This document shows positions 1-6,223 of a DNA stretch of 14,815 bases, piece after piece. The notes under the pieces were generated by a model. The model worked only from the letters and a program-made list of their open reading frames with translations, ran no database searches and was not told the origin of the DNA. Within the stretch, counting starts at the first letter, position 1. Each line of letters begins with the position of its first letter. A program made the translations under genes and the position numbers. The stretch is from Chloroflexota bacterium (GTDB lineage Bacteria > Chloroflexota > Dehalococcoidia > Lucifugimonadales > JACPCL1), in NCBI GenBank assembly GCA_016210375.1, contig JACQUH010000103.1, forward strand, positions 1 to 14,815. Direction: 5' to 3'.

Positions 1-133
1 CTAGTGCCAGGTCACGCCAATCACCACTCCCAAGCAAACGGAATGGGGCGCCAGGAAGACGAGCACTCCTACGCCCATCGTTGTATGATGGTGCCTTGAA
101 TCCAAAGGTAATCCCCCACTTCAGGAGCGAAAC

Positions 134-886
134 GTGGTTGAGATCCGCCTGTTTGGTGTGGAGGGCCTGCCGGAGATCAAACCTGGCATGGACCTGACCG
201 GGCTTATCCTTGGTGCCGCCGATGCCCAGGGCACACCCCTGCAACAGGGTGACATCCTGGTGGTGACCCAGAAGGTGGTCTCCAAGGCCGAGGGGCAACT
301 GGTAGACCTTTCCACCATCACGCCCTCGGCACTGGCTCTGACGTGGGCGAAGGAGTACAACCGCGACCCGCGCCTGATTGAGGTGGCCATGCGCGAAGCG
401 AGGCGCATCTCTCGCATGGACAACGGCGTGATGCTGGTGGAGACCCACCATGGTTTCTACTGCATCAACGCCGGGGTGGACGCCTCCAACATCCCCGGTA
501 ACGGCGTGGTGGCCCTGCTGCCCAGGGACGCCGATGCTTCCTCGGCCCGGATTAGGGAAGAGATCCGCAGGGCAAGGGGCATTGAGGTGGCGGTGATCAT
601 CACTGACTCCTGGGGCCGCCCCTGGCGGGAGGGCCTGATGAACATCGCCATTGGCGCCGCGGGCATGGCCCCCCTCAAGGACTACCGGGGCACCACCGAC
701 ACCTATGGCCACGAGCTGCACGCCTCTGCCCTGGCCGTGGTGGACGAGATCGCCTCGGCGGCGGAGCTGGTCATGGGCAAGGTGGACATGGTCCCCGTGG
801 CCATCGTGCGGGGCTACCAGTACACCCCTGCTGAGGGAAAGGTGAAGGACATCCTTCGCGACCCCCAGAGGGACATGTTCCGGTAG
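134..886 (+). CDS. cofE: Coenzyme F420-0:L-glutamate ligase
   Basis: CofE adds L-glutamate residues to the lactyl side chain of coenzyme F420-0 in the cytosol, using GTP and a divalent metal. The 250-residue product has the usual family length. Visible family motifs are VTQKVVSKAEG (44-54), GFYCINAGVDASN (107-119) and the metal/nucleotide-site stretch DSWGRPWREG (158-167). The start is GTG, set by an AGGAG Shine-Dalgarno at 123-127 six bases upstream; no in-frame ATG fits the family N-terminus better. No other cof gene lies in the window, but a probable F420-dependent PPOX-fold enzyme is encoded about 1.1 kb downstream, which suggests the organism makes and uses F420. The gene faces the cytochrome gene, with a hairpin between the two stops. 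The call rests on motifs and length seen directly; the F420 link to the neighbour is inference. Confidence 0.93.
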   Translation: MVEIRLFGVEGLPEIKPGMDLTGLILGAADAQGTPLQQGDILVVTQKVVSKAEGQLVDLSTITPSALALTWAKEYNRDPRLIEVAMREARRISRMDNGVMLVETHHGFYCINAGVDASNIPGNGVVALLPRDADASSARIREEIRRARGIEVAVIITDSWGRPWREGLMNIAIGAAGMAPLKDYRGTTDTYGHELHASALAVVDEIASAAELVMGKVDMVPVAIVRGYQYTPAEGKVKDILRDPQRDMFR

Positions 887-899
887 GCCGGCCTGTTCT

Positions 900-924
900 A
901 GGGGCGAGCCGGCGACTCGCCCCT
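900..924. terminator. Candidate bidirectional terminator hairpin
   Basis: A perfect 9-bp stem (AGGGGCGAG / CTCGCCCCT) with a 7-nt loop lies between the convergent stops of cofE and the cytochrome gene. There is no clear T-run on either side, so it is a terminator candidate by position and stem strength only. Confidence 0.45.
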
Positions 925-937
925 GCTGGCCACCACA

Positions 938-1840
938 TCACCGCGTCCCCGTCTCCTTGGCTGGCAGCGCCTTGATGTACAACCAGACGGCCTTCAGCTC
1001 ATCGTCCGTCATCCTTCCGAGGTTCTTCCAGGGCATGTAGTTGGAGTCAAGCTGCTTGCCTTCCGGCGTCGCGCCTGTGCGCAGCGTTTTCAGGAAGTCG
1101 GCTTCAGTCCACCGGGCAAGGTTGCCGGAGGGGGTAAGGTTGGACGCGGGCGGCCAGTCCGGGGGCGTGCCGGGGACCCTGCCGCCGGAGTACCCTTTGC
1201 CGTGGCAGCCGGTGCAGCCGACAGCCAGGTACTCGCCATACGCAACGGTCACTCCCGGTGGCGGGGCCACGGGCCGTGGCGCCGTGTGGGCAATATTCTC
1301 TGCCCCCAGCACATCCACCTGCCCCAGCAAGAAAAACAGCCGCAGCAGGGGGCCAATCTTGATCGGGGGCATTTCGCGGTCTACAGGCGGCACCGTCTTG
1401 AGGTACGAGATGACCGCCCCGAGGTCGGCGTCGCTCAGGTAGTAGTACTCCTCCGCCGGCATGAAGACCAGGGGCTTTCCATCAGGCGCAACACCGTGGC
1501 GGATGGCCCGCACGTAGTCGGCGTCCGTCATGTGCCCGCTGTGGCCGCCCTTGCCGCCAGTGAGGTTGACGCCGTACAGGTACCCGAACATGGGGTCTTC
1601 AATGACGGCCTCGCCACCCAGGTCTTCCCCGTGGCAGTCCGAGCAGCCTCGGCTCTCCACGATGTGCCTGCCCTGGGCGATAACCGACGGGGCCGCCGAG
1701 ACGGCCACCGTTTCCACCTGGACGTCGTACTTCTTGTTCAGGCGCAGGCTGGTGAGGAGGTACACCGCAGCAATTGCCACGATGACAATCCCCAGCAACG
1801 CGCCCAGTACAATGGCGATCCACTTCAATAGCTTACGCAA
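938..1840 (-). CDS. Membrane-anchored di-heme cytochrome c
   Basis: The product is a 300-residue c-type cytochrome for electron transfer on the outer face of the membrane. An N-terminal hydrophobic helix (about residues 5-30) follows a short basic start MRKLLKW and serves as signal anchor. Two cytochrome c domains follow, with haem-binding GCSDCH (C66-H70) and GCTGCH (C209-H213). Met127 and Met269 are plausible sixth ligands, in the contexts VFMPAEEYYYLSD and YMPWKNLGRMTDDEL. The reading frame stays open for another 56 codons upstream, but I chose the TTG at 1840 because GAGGT lies six bases upstream and the product then starts with a normal signal anchor. The domain pair resembles cytochrome subunits of membrane dehydrogenases, but no dehydrogenase is adjacent, so the redox partner is unknown. 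Confidence 0.9.
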   Translation of the reverse strand: MRKLLKWIAIVLGALLGIVIVAIAAVYLLTSLRLNKKYDVQVETVAVSAAPSVIAQGRHIVESRGCSDCHGEDLGGEAVIEDPMFGYLYGVNLTGGKGGHSGHMTDADYVRAIRHGVAPDGKPLVFMPAEEYYYLSDADLGAVISYLKTVPPVDREMPPIKIGPLLRLFFLLGQVDVLGAENIAHTAPRPVAPPPGVTVAYGEYLAVGCTGCHGKGYSGGRVPGTPPDWPPASNLTPSGNLARWTEADFLKTLRTGATPEGKQLDSNYMPWKNLGRMTDDELKAVWLYIKALPAKETGTR

Positions 1841-1946
1841 TCCCTCACCTCTTTTGTGATAATTGGACAACCCTGCCAGAGCAATTGTGTGGCGGAAACT
1901 AAAGGCGCTGCGCTTGTCCTGCTGCGCAGCGATTAACAGTTGAAGG

Positions 1947-1952
1947 ATTATA
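1947..1952 (-). promoter_or_regulatory. Candidate -10 box for the cytochrome gene, in an AT-rich divergent spacer
   Basis: On the minus strand a perfect TATAAT is read at 1952-1947, inside a short AT-rich island (about 1928-1965) in otherwise GC-rich DNA between two divergent genes. A good -35 at 16-18 bp is not evident. It would give a leader of roughly 100 nt before the TTG at 1840. The same island could also hold the promoter of the plus-strand PPOX-fold gene. Confidence 0.35.
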
Positions 1953-2036
1953 TACCTTAACGCAAGAGGCAGAAAGGGGATCGCGGTTTCCTTTTGGCGG
2001 ATGACCAACTACACTTGTTGGAACGGAGGTGCATCC

Positions 2037-2444
2037 ATGGCAGACATCAAGCTTCCACCCAAGGCAGTAGAGCTGCTCCACAAGCCGTTCCTCGCCCACG
2101 TGGCGACGGTGATGCGGGACGGGACGCCCCAGGTAACGCCCGTCTGGGTAGACACCGATGGCGAGCACATCCTGATCAACACTGCGGAGGGCCGGCTGAA
2201 GACCAGGAACCTGCGACGCAACCCCAACGTGGCGGTCTCTATCGCAGACCCCCAGAACAGCTTGCGGGGCGCCTTGCAGGTGCGGGGCAAGGCGATAGAG
2301 ATCACCGCCGAGGGAGCCAACGAGCACATCAACAAGCTATCCCTCAAGTACAACGGCAGGCCCTACAACTACCGCAGTGGCGAGGTGCGGGTCATCGTCA
2401 AGATCAGGCCGGAGAGGATCAGCGGCGGCATTACCCGCGAATGA
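2037..2444 (+). CDS. PPOX-class flavin-fold enzyme, probably F420-dependent (FDOR-B type)
   Basis: The 135-residue protein has the split-barrel fold of pyridoxamine 5'-phosphate oxidase-like enzymes. Family features include the N-terminal strand pair FLAHVATVMRDGTPQVTPVWV (split here over residues 19-39), then ILINTAEGRLKTRNLRRNP with basic residues that normally bind the cofactor phosphate, then VAVSIADPQN. Its length and sequence style match Rv1155-like proteins, many of which bind F420 rather than FMN. The ATG at 2037 is set by GGAGGT seven bases upstream; an in-frame ATG at 2001 lacks such a site. The substrate cannot be told. F420 use is inferred from subfamily likeness and nearby cofE; a plain FMN-binding member is the alternative. 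It is followed 20 bp later by plsY, so they may be co-transcribed. Confidence 0.87.
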   Translation: MADIKLPPKAVELLHKPFLAHVATVMRDGTPQVTPVWVDTDGEHILINTAEGRLKTRNLRRNPNVAVSIADPQNSLRGALQVRGKAIEITAEGANEHINKLSLKYNGRPYNYRSGEVRVIVKIRPERISGGITRE

Positions 2445-2464
2445 AGTGAAAGGGCGAACGGGTA

Positions 2465-3034
2465 GTGAGTAACCTGCTGCTTCTTGCCCTGGGCTATCTC
2501 CTCGGCTCCATCCCCGTGGCTTACCTGGTTGCCAGGGTCAGGGGCGTGGACGTGTTCCAGACCGGCACGGGCAACCCGGGGGCCGCCAACGTCTTCCGCA
2601 AGGTGGGCCGTGGCCCCGGCCTGGTGGTGCTGGCCGGCGACGTGCTCAAGGGCGCGGTCCCCGTGGTGGCCGCCCAGATCGCTGGAGTCACGGGCTGGTG
2701 GGCGCTGGGCGCTGGGCTGGCGGCCCTGGCGGGCCACTGGTACCCGGTCTTCCTGCGGTTCCGCGGCGGCGCGGGCCTGGCCACCGCCATTGGCGAGGGG
2801 TACGCCCTCATGCCCCTGCCGTCCCTCGTCGGCACGCTTCCGGCTCTGGCGTGGCTGGCTTGGCGGCGCGACACAGGCACCACCGCTGCCGTGGGTTTCC
2901 CCGTCTTCTTCGTCTCTGCCCTTCTGCTCAAGGAGCCGCCCCTGCTGGCCCTTGCCATTTGCGTGCTGCCCGCCCTTGCGCTGGCGCGAGAGCGGCTGCT
3001 GCCCAGGGTCGGAATGGTCAGAAGGGACCCTTGA
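2465..3034 (+). CDS. plsY: Acyl-phosphate:glycerol-3-phosphate acyltransferase PlsY
   Basis: PlsY is an integral membrane enzyme that transfers the acyl group from acyl-phosphate to glycerol-3-phosphate, the first step of phospholipid synthesis in most bacteria. The 189-residue product is hydrophobic throughout and shows the family motifs in order: GSIPVAY (14-20), the substrate-loop motif TGNPGAANVFR (35-45), GDVLKG (58-63) and the GHWYPVFLRFRGGAGLAT stretch near residue 90. The start is GTG at 2465, 20 bp after the preceding stop; its ribosome site is weak (AAAGGGCGAACGGG upstream). Family length and position of GSIP support this start. Downstream DNA is intergenic repeat element A, which separates it from the convergent pyrH. 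Confidence 0.95.
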   Translation: MSNLLLLALGYLLGSIPVAYLVARVRGVDVFQTGTGNPGAANVFRKVGRGPGLVVLAGDVLKGAVPVVAAQIAGVTGWWALGAGLAALAGHWYPVFLRFRGGAGLATAIGEGYALMPLPSLVGTLPALAWLAWRRDTGTTAAVGFPVFFVSALLLKEPPLLALAICVLPALALARERLLPRVGMVRRDP

Positions 3035-3083
3035 CCAGCCATGAAAGGGGCCACCGCCGAAGGGTCCCCGCCAGGGGGCACGG

Positions 3084-3097
3084 AAGCCCAGGGGCTT
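3084..3097 (+). terminator. Weak candidate terminator after plsY
   Basis: A short stem AAGCC/GGCTT with loop CAGG is followed directly by TT, about 50 bp past the plsY stop. The stem is only 5 bp, so support is weak; the larger hairpins of the adjacent repeat could do the same job. Confidence 0.25.
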
Positions 3098-3129
3098 TTG
3101 GTTTGGCGTGTTCTGCGTCCCCCCGACTG

Positions 3130-3169
3130 AAGTCGTGGGTTGGGTGAACTGAAAACCTGGCACTTTGGT
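3130..3169 (+). repeat. Module X, copy in element A
   Basis: This 40-nt block matches 6066-6105 on the same strand at 36 of 40 positions (core GGGTTGGGTGAACTGAAAAC). Here its 3' end abuts module Y. Confidence 0.8.
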
Positions 3170-3255
3170 AACTATCTCAAGAGTCGCTTTGGCACCGCCC
3201 CCTGATGGCCTGTAACCCAATAACTTACCTGTTTTTCTAACGAAGTTTTGACCCT

Positions 3256-3313
3256 CATCCCAACCTCCCCCAAGGGAGAAGGGGTCTCCTCTCCCTTGGG
3301 GGAGGTTGGGATG
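3256..3313. repeat. C-rich 24-bp perfect hairpin
   Basis: The left arm 3256-3279 and right arm 3290-3313 are exact reverse complements over 24 bp with a 10-nt loop (AGGGGTCTCC). It sits between convergent plsY and pyrH, so it could block transcription from either side, although no T-run follows. It corresponds in position to the shorter C-rich hairpins of elements B, C and D. Confidence 0.85.
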
Positions 3314-3380
3314 GAACACACCGTCATGCTGCGGGTTAGGACAATACGCATCACACGTCCAAAGAGAAGGGGAAATTCGG

Positions 3381-3429
3381 AAACGTGAGCATCTGGGCAC
3401 GGCTCTGCCGTGCCCAGATGCTCACGTTT
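3381..3429. repeat. Perfect 23-bp palindrome, CGGC-TCT-GCCG centre
   Basis: Arms 3381-3403 and 3407-3429 pair without mismatch around the 3-nt loop TCT. It lies 46 bp beyond the pyrH stop and could end the rpsB-tsf-pyrH transcript. The centre matches the palindromes at 5896-5932, 8390-8428 and 14755-14793, but the outer arms differ. Confidence 0.9.
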
Positions 3430-3475
3430 GGTCGGACGCTAAAGCAGAGGATGGGAGCAGAAAGGGGGCGAGGAC

Positions 3476-4291
3476 TCAGCGTCTCTGGGTGTCAGCAGGG
3501 GAGGCGTACCCTTTGGCAGCGGCGGTTTCTCCGTCCAGGGCGATGAGGGTACCCAGCGGCTCTCCCGCCAGGATGCGGGAGAGAGAGCCTGGCGTGAACA
3601 GGTCAAAGACGATGATAGGCAACGCGTTGTCCATGCACAGGGAGAGGGCCGTGGCGTCCATGACCTCCAGGTGCAGGTTCAGGGCCTCAATGTAGCGAAG
3701 GTGGGTGAACCTCTTAGCATTGGGGTTCTTGTGGGGGTCGGAGTCGTAGACGCCGTCCACCCGGTACTTGGCCATGAGGACCACCTCGGCGTTGATCTCC
3801 AGGGCGCGCAGGGCGGCGGCGGTGTCTGTTGTCATGTAGGGATTGCCAATACCTGCGGCGAAGAGGACAACACGCCCGTCCTCCAGGTGGCTGATGGCCC
3901 GCCGGCGGATGTAGGGCTCCGCGACGGCTTGCACGTCCAGGGCTGACATGGCTCGGGTGATCAGGCCCTCGCGCTCCAGGGCGTCCTGGAGGGCCAGGGC
4001 GTTCATGAGGATGGCTAACATGCCCGCGTAGTCGGCGGTGGCGCGGTCCATACCCCGGGCCTCCCACTCCTCTCCGCGCCAGAAGTTGCCTCCACCCAGG
4101 ACCAGGGCTAGCTGCGTTCCCATCTGGGCCGCTTCCTTGATCTGCATGGCCAGGTAGCGCAGCACCTCCGGGTCAATACCAAAAGCGGAGTTCCCTTTCA
4201 GGGACTCTCCGCTTATCTTGAGGATGACCCGCTTGTAGATGGAGTGGGCGATGGGGCGCTTCCTATTGCTCGCCAAGCTCAAAGCGGGCAA
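3476..4291 (-). CDS. pyrH: UMP kinase
   Basis: PyrH phosphorylates UMP to UDP in pyrimidine nucleotide synthesis and acts as a cytosolic hexamer. The product, up to 271 residues, shows the amino-acid-kinase motifs KISGESLKG near the N-terminus, LALVLGGGNFWRG, the GMDRATADYAGMLAILMNALALQDALE helix region and the ATP-site region LMAKYRVDGVYDSDP. The start is uncertain: the frame has no ATG near the N-terminus. TTG at 4291 (overlapping tsf by 29 bp) and TTG at 4276 are both possible; a rare ATC after AGGAAG just past the tsf stop is less likely. It is the third gene of the rpsB-tsf-pyrH operon. The usual next gene frr is not present; repeat element A follows instead. Confidence 0.96.
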   Translation of the reverse strand: MPALSLASNRKRPIAHSIYKRVILKISGESLKGNSAFGIDPEVLRYLAMQIKEAAQMGTQLALVLGGGNFWRGEEWEARGMDRATADYAGMLAILMNALALQDALEREGLITRAMSALDVQAVAEPYIRRRAISHLEDGRVVLFAAGIGNPYMTTDTAAALRALEINAEVVLMAKYRVDGVYDSDPHKNPNAKRFTHLRYIEALNLHLEVMDATALSLCMDNALPIIVFDLFTPGSLSRILAGEPLGTLIALDGETAAAKGYASPADTQRR

Positions 4292-4769
4292 ACCGTTTCA
4301 CCCGTATGTTTTCGCCGATGCGGGCGGTCAGCTCGGTCACCAGGTCCTGAATGGTCTTGCCGGGCTCTTTGATAAAGGGCTGCTGCAAGAGGCATACCTG
4401 CTCTGGGTTCTCCTCGGAGGGGGCGGGGACCTCGGAGCGGTCCAGAAACTTGGGCTTCATGGCGGCCACTTGCATGGCAAGGTTGTGGGCCAGCTCCTTG
4501 AACTCCGGTGTGCGGGACACGAAATCTGTCTCGCAGTTCAGCTCCACGATGGCGCCGATGCGCCCGCCGCTGTGGATGTAGGCCTCCACGAGCCCCTGGT
4601 TGGTTGTCCGGGAGGCCTTCTTCTCTGCCAGGGCAATGCCCCGGTCTCTAAGGATTTGCTCGGCTTTCTCTACGTCTCCCTCGGCGGTTTCAAGAGCCCT
4701 TTTGCAGTCCATGATGCCGGCGCCCGATCGGTCTCTGAGCGCCTTAACCATTTGTGTGGTGATCTCCAA
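4263..4769 (-). CDS. tsf: Translation elongation factor Ts, short form
   Basis: EF-Ts exchanges GDP for GTP on EF-Tu. The 168-residue product begins with the UBA-like helix domain (about 1-40, with MVKALRDRSGAGIMDCKRAL) and carries the diagnostic TDFVSR (81-86). It is much shorter than the ~280-residue E. coli protein and resembles the single-core-domain form known in Thermus and several Chloroflexota. The frame is open further upstream, but I set the start at TTG 4769. The residues then read MEITTQMVKALR as in the family, and a strong AGGAGGT lies eight bases upstream. That site overlaps the rpsB stop codon (TAGGAGG), which implies translational coupling. The stop overlaps or abuts the pyrH start. 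Confidence 0.95.
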   Translation of the reverse strand: MEITTQMVKALRDRSGAGIMDCKRALETAEGDVEKAEQILRDRGIALAEKKASRTTNQGLVEAYIHSGGRIGAIVELNCETDFVSRTPEFKELAHNLAMQVAAMKPKFLDRSEVPAPSEENPEQVCLLQQPFIKEPGKTIQDLVTELTARIGENIRVKRFARFELGEQ

Positions 4770-4785
4770 TGGATGGGACCTCCTA
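4770..4785 (-). promoter_or_regulatory. Shine-Dalgarno of tsf overlapping the rpsB stop
   Basis: Read on the minus strand, the rpsB stop TAG is the first part of TAGGAGGT, which is the ribosome site for the TTG start of tsf eight bases on. This decides the tsf start and suggests that terminating ribosomes reinitiate on tsf. Confidence 0.75.
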
Positions 4786-5652
4786 CGCCTCGGTGCTGGC
4801 GGGGACAAGCTGGGCTGTGCCCTCGCTGGCTTTCTCGGCGATGCCGTCAATGGTAGCGGCGCCGGAGGTTCGCTGCTGAGCGCCCTCCAGGTAGGCCTCG
4901 GCCAGCTTGTGCACTACCAGGCGGATGGAACGGATGGCGTCGTCGTTGCCGGGGACGGGGTAGTCCACCACGTTGGGGTCGCAGTCGGTGTCCACCAGGG
5001 CCACCACAGGGACGCTCATGCGGCGGGCTTCCGCCACGGCAATCCTCTCCTTGCCGATGTCAACGATGCAGATGGCGCCGGGGAGCCGGGTCATGGCCTT
5101 GATGCCGCCGAGGTACCGGTTCAGCCGGGTCAGCTCTTCGTCCAGCTTCTGGGCCTCACGCTTTGTCATGAAGCTGAGCTGGCCTTTTAGCCTGCGCTCC
5201 TCCATGGTGACCAGATAGTCAATCCGCTTCTGAATGGTGGCGAAATTGGTGAAGGTGCCACCGAGCCAGCGGGTGTCCACGAAGAAAGCGCCAACCCGGG
5301 AGGCCTCCTGGCTGATGGTCTCCTGCGCCTGGCGCTTGGTGCCGACAAACAGCACGGTCTCACCGGAGGCGGCGACGCTGCGGACGAAGTCGCACGCCTT
5401 ATCTAACAGCACCAGAGTCTGCTGGAGGTCTACGATGTGGATGCCGTTGCGGGTGGCGAAGATGTATCGCTTCATCCGCGGGTTCCATCGGCGCGTCTGG
5501 TGTCCAAAGTGCACGCCAGACTCCAGGAGGGTCTTCATGGTGAGGCGGCCCGACATTTCGGGGGCGAGAGAGCCTTCTTGTGCCGGGGCAGGGGTTGTGA
5601 TGGGAGAGGGAGCTACTACGCTTGCGGCGGCTCTCTCAGACTCTTGCAGCAT
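4783..5652 (-). CDS. rpsB: 30S ribosomal protein S2
   Basis: S2 binds the 30S subunit late in assembly and helps recruit S1 and mRNA. The 289-residue product contains the hallmark LLESGVHFGHQTRRWNPRMKRYIF region (split: LLESGVHFGHQ at 42-52, then TRRWNPRMKRYIF), the FVGTKRQAQETI stretch, DTRWLGGTFTNF and the VDTDCDPNVVDYPVPGNDDAIRSIRL block. It is longer than usual: about 38 Pro/Ala-rich residues precede the conserved start at Met39, and a ~45-residue tail follows the core. I kept ATG 5652 because the promoter at 5701-5730 gives a leader of about 40 nt with an AGGTAGG site; initiation at Met33 or Met39 is the alternative. It is first in the rpsB-tsf-pyrH operon. Confidence 0.96.
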   Translation of the reverse strand: MLQESERAAASVVAPSPITTPAPAQEGSLAPEMSGRLTMKTLLESGVHFGHQTRRWNPRMKRYIFATRNGIHIVDLQQTLVLLDKACDFVRSVAASGETVLFVGTKRQAQETISQEASRVGAFFVDTRWLGGTFTNFATIQKRIDYLVTMEERRLKGQLSFMTKREAQKLDEELTRLNRYLGGIKAMTRLPGAICIVDIGKERIAVAEARRMSVPVVALVDTDCDPNVVDYPVPGNDDAIRSIRLVVHKLAEAYLEGAQQRTSGAATIDGIAEKASEGTAQLVPASTEA

Positions 5653-5700
5653 GAAACCTACCTTTCTACGGTCAGACCTTCAGCATTCTATTCGTTGGGG

Positions 5701-5730
5701 AGTATAGCATATCCTGAAGCTGGGGAGCAA
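5701..5730 (-). promoter_or_regulatory. Promoter of rpsB-tsf-pyrH (sigma-70 type)
   Basis: On the minus strand TTGCTC (5730-5725) and TATACT (5706-5701) are separated by 18 bp, and TGC precedes the -10, giving an extended -10. Transcription would start near 5694, about 40 nt before the rpsB ATG. Only standard promoter elements are seen; no operator is evident. Confidence 0.65.
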
Positions 5731-5830
5731 CGGGCGTAAGCGGAGGGTTCTGCTTGCCTGGGGTGGTATCCATTTCCCCCGATTGATGGTATCTGACAAA
5801 ACAACCTAACCCCCTCTGGCTCCCTCCTTC

Positions 5831-5848
5831 GTCCTTCCAACGAAGGAC
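5831..5848. repeat. Small hairpin beside element B
   Basis: GTCCTTC and GAAGGAC pair around CAAC. It lies in a pyrimidine-rich stretch (about 5805-5872) with further short inverted repeats such as CTTCC/GGAAG at 5862-5877. This stretch abuts element B and may be part of it. The bases 5731-5800 between the rpsB promoter and this stretch show nothing I recognise. Confidence 0.5.
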
Positions 5849-5895
5849 TCAAGGACAGGCTCTTCCCGCACAGGAAGGGGGAGAAGATAGGTTTG

Positions 5896-5932
5896 AATCG
5901 GTGTGATGCGGCGTTGCCGCATCACACCGATT
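5896..5932. repeat. Perfect 17-bp palindrome, CGGC-GTT-GCCG centre
   Basis: Arms 5896-5912 and 5916-5932 are exact reverse complements around a GTT loop. Compared with 8390-8428 the arms differ by a C-to-G change that is matched by the complementary change on the other arm. Confidence 0.9.
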
Positions 5933-5948
5933 ATTCAGAATATCATCG

Positions 5949-5969
5949 CCCTCTCCGTTGCGGAGAGGG
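5949..5969. repeat. C-rich 9-bp hairpin of element B
   Basis: CCCTCTCCG and CGGAGAGGG pair around TTG. It is the same hairpin type as at 8353-8377 and 14712-14746. Confidence 0.75.
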
Positions 5970-6065
5970 GGACCACGGGGGGAGAGGTCAGAACCATAGC
6001 AGCACAAGTGTTTGGTTGATGACTATCAGGCTGGGGTGAAAAAGGCCATTTTGAGATAGTTTCTA

Positions 6066-6105
6066 AAGTCGGGGGTTGGGTGAACTGAAAACCCGGCATT
6101 TTAGT
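6066..6105 (+). repeat. Module X, copy beside element B (inverted relative to Y)
   Basis: Matches 3130-3169 at 36 of 40 positions on the same strand, whereas its neighbouring module Y is on the opposite strand here. In element A the two modules share one orientation. X has therefore flipped relative to Y, or inserted independently. Confidence 0.8.
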
Positions 6106-6181
6106 GTCAGGGGATGGTACCACCACTAGAAACCAAACGGAACCGAAGGGGCCCATCTGAATATGGAGTTGCCCGGATTCC

Positions 6182-6189
6182 TATAGAAT
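6182..6189 (+). promoter_or_regulatory. Candidate -10 region for the transporter gene
   Basis: TATAGAAT lies 34 bp before the ATG at 6224 and would give a short leader containing AGGAGG (6206-6211). A convincing -35 at 17 bp is lacking. Confidence 0.35.
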
Positions 6190-6223
6190 AGGAGCATTGC
6201 CTTACAGGAGGCTGAGAGGGCCT

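Larger units (their letters stand above)
3119..3429 (+). repeat. Intergenic repeat element A (fills the plsY/pyrH convergent gap)
   Basis: This fills most of the 441-bp gap between plsY and pyrH. In order it contains a hairpin-like block CCCCGAC/GTCGTGGG leading into module X (3130-3169), module Y (about 3170-3208, starting AACTATCTCAA and ending CCTGATGG), a C-rich 24-bp hairpin (3256-3313) and a perfect 23-bp palindrome (3381-3429). The Y module, C-rich hairpin and palindrome recur in the same order in elements B and D. No open reading frame with family likeness is seen in it, and no transposase. It may also terminate transcription from both sides. Confidence 0.75.
5873..6062 (-). repeat. 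Intergenic repeat element B (minus orientation)
   Basis: Read on the minus strand this element matches element D in order: module Y (AAACTATCTCAA... to CCTGATAGT, 6062-6022), a linker with CTGACCTCTCCCC, a C-rich hairpin (5949-5969), a perfect palindrome (5896-5932) and an end block reading TTCAAAC..ATCTTCTCCCCC. Y differs from the D copy at about three of its first 41 positions. It occupies the gap between rpsB and the divergent transporter. No coding capacity or transposase is seen. Confidence 0.75.

Noticed and set aside
1..78. A 25-codon minus-strand frame (ATG at 78, TAG at 1-3)
   Set aside because: No ribosome site, no family likeness, and it is too short to distinguish from chance; 1-133 otherwise shows only a weak TATGAT at 84-89 as a possible -10 for cofE.
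2369..3400. A 343-codon minus-strand frame antisense to plsY and through repeat A
   Set aside because: Low-complexity Gly/Arg/Gln-rich translation that runs through hairpin repeats; it is the antisense shadow of plsY, a real gene by motif.
3119..3429. CRISPR array suspected from repeated short palindromes
   Set aside because: The palindromes are kilobases apart, not regularly spaced, with no spacers and no cas genes.
4263..4850. An N-terminally extended EF-Ts starting 27 codons upstream
   Set aside because: The extra residues are Pro/Arg-rich read-through of the rpsB end; the strong ribosome site and family N-terminus support TTG 4769.
5873..6105. An insertion sequence with an encoded transposase
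   Set aside because: The element is about 200 bp with no coding frame of transposase type; at most it is a non-autonomous repeat.
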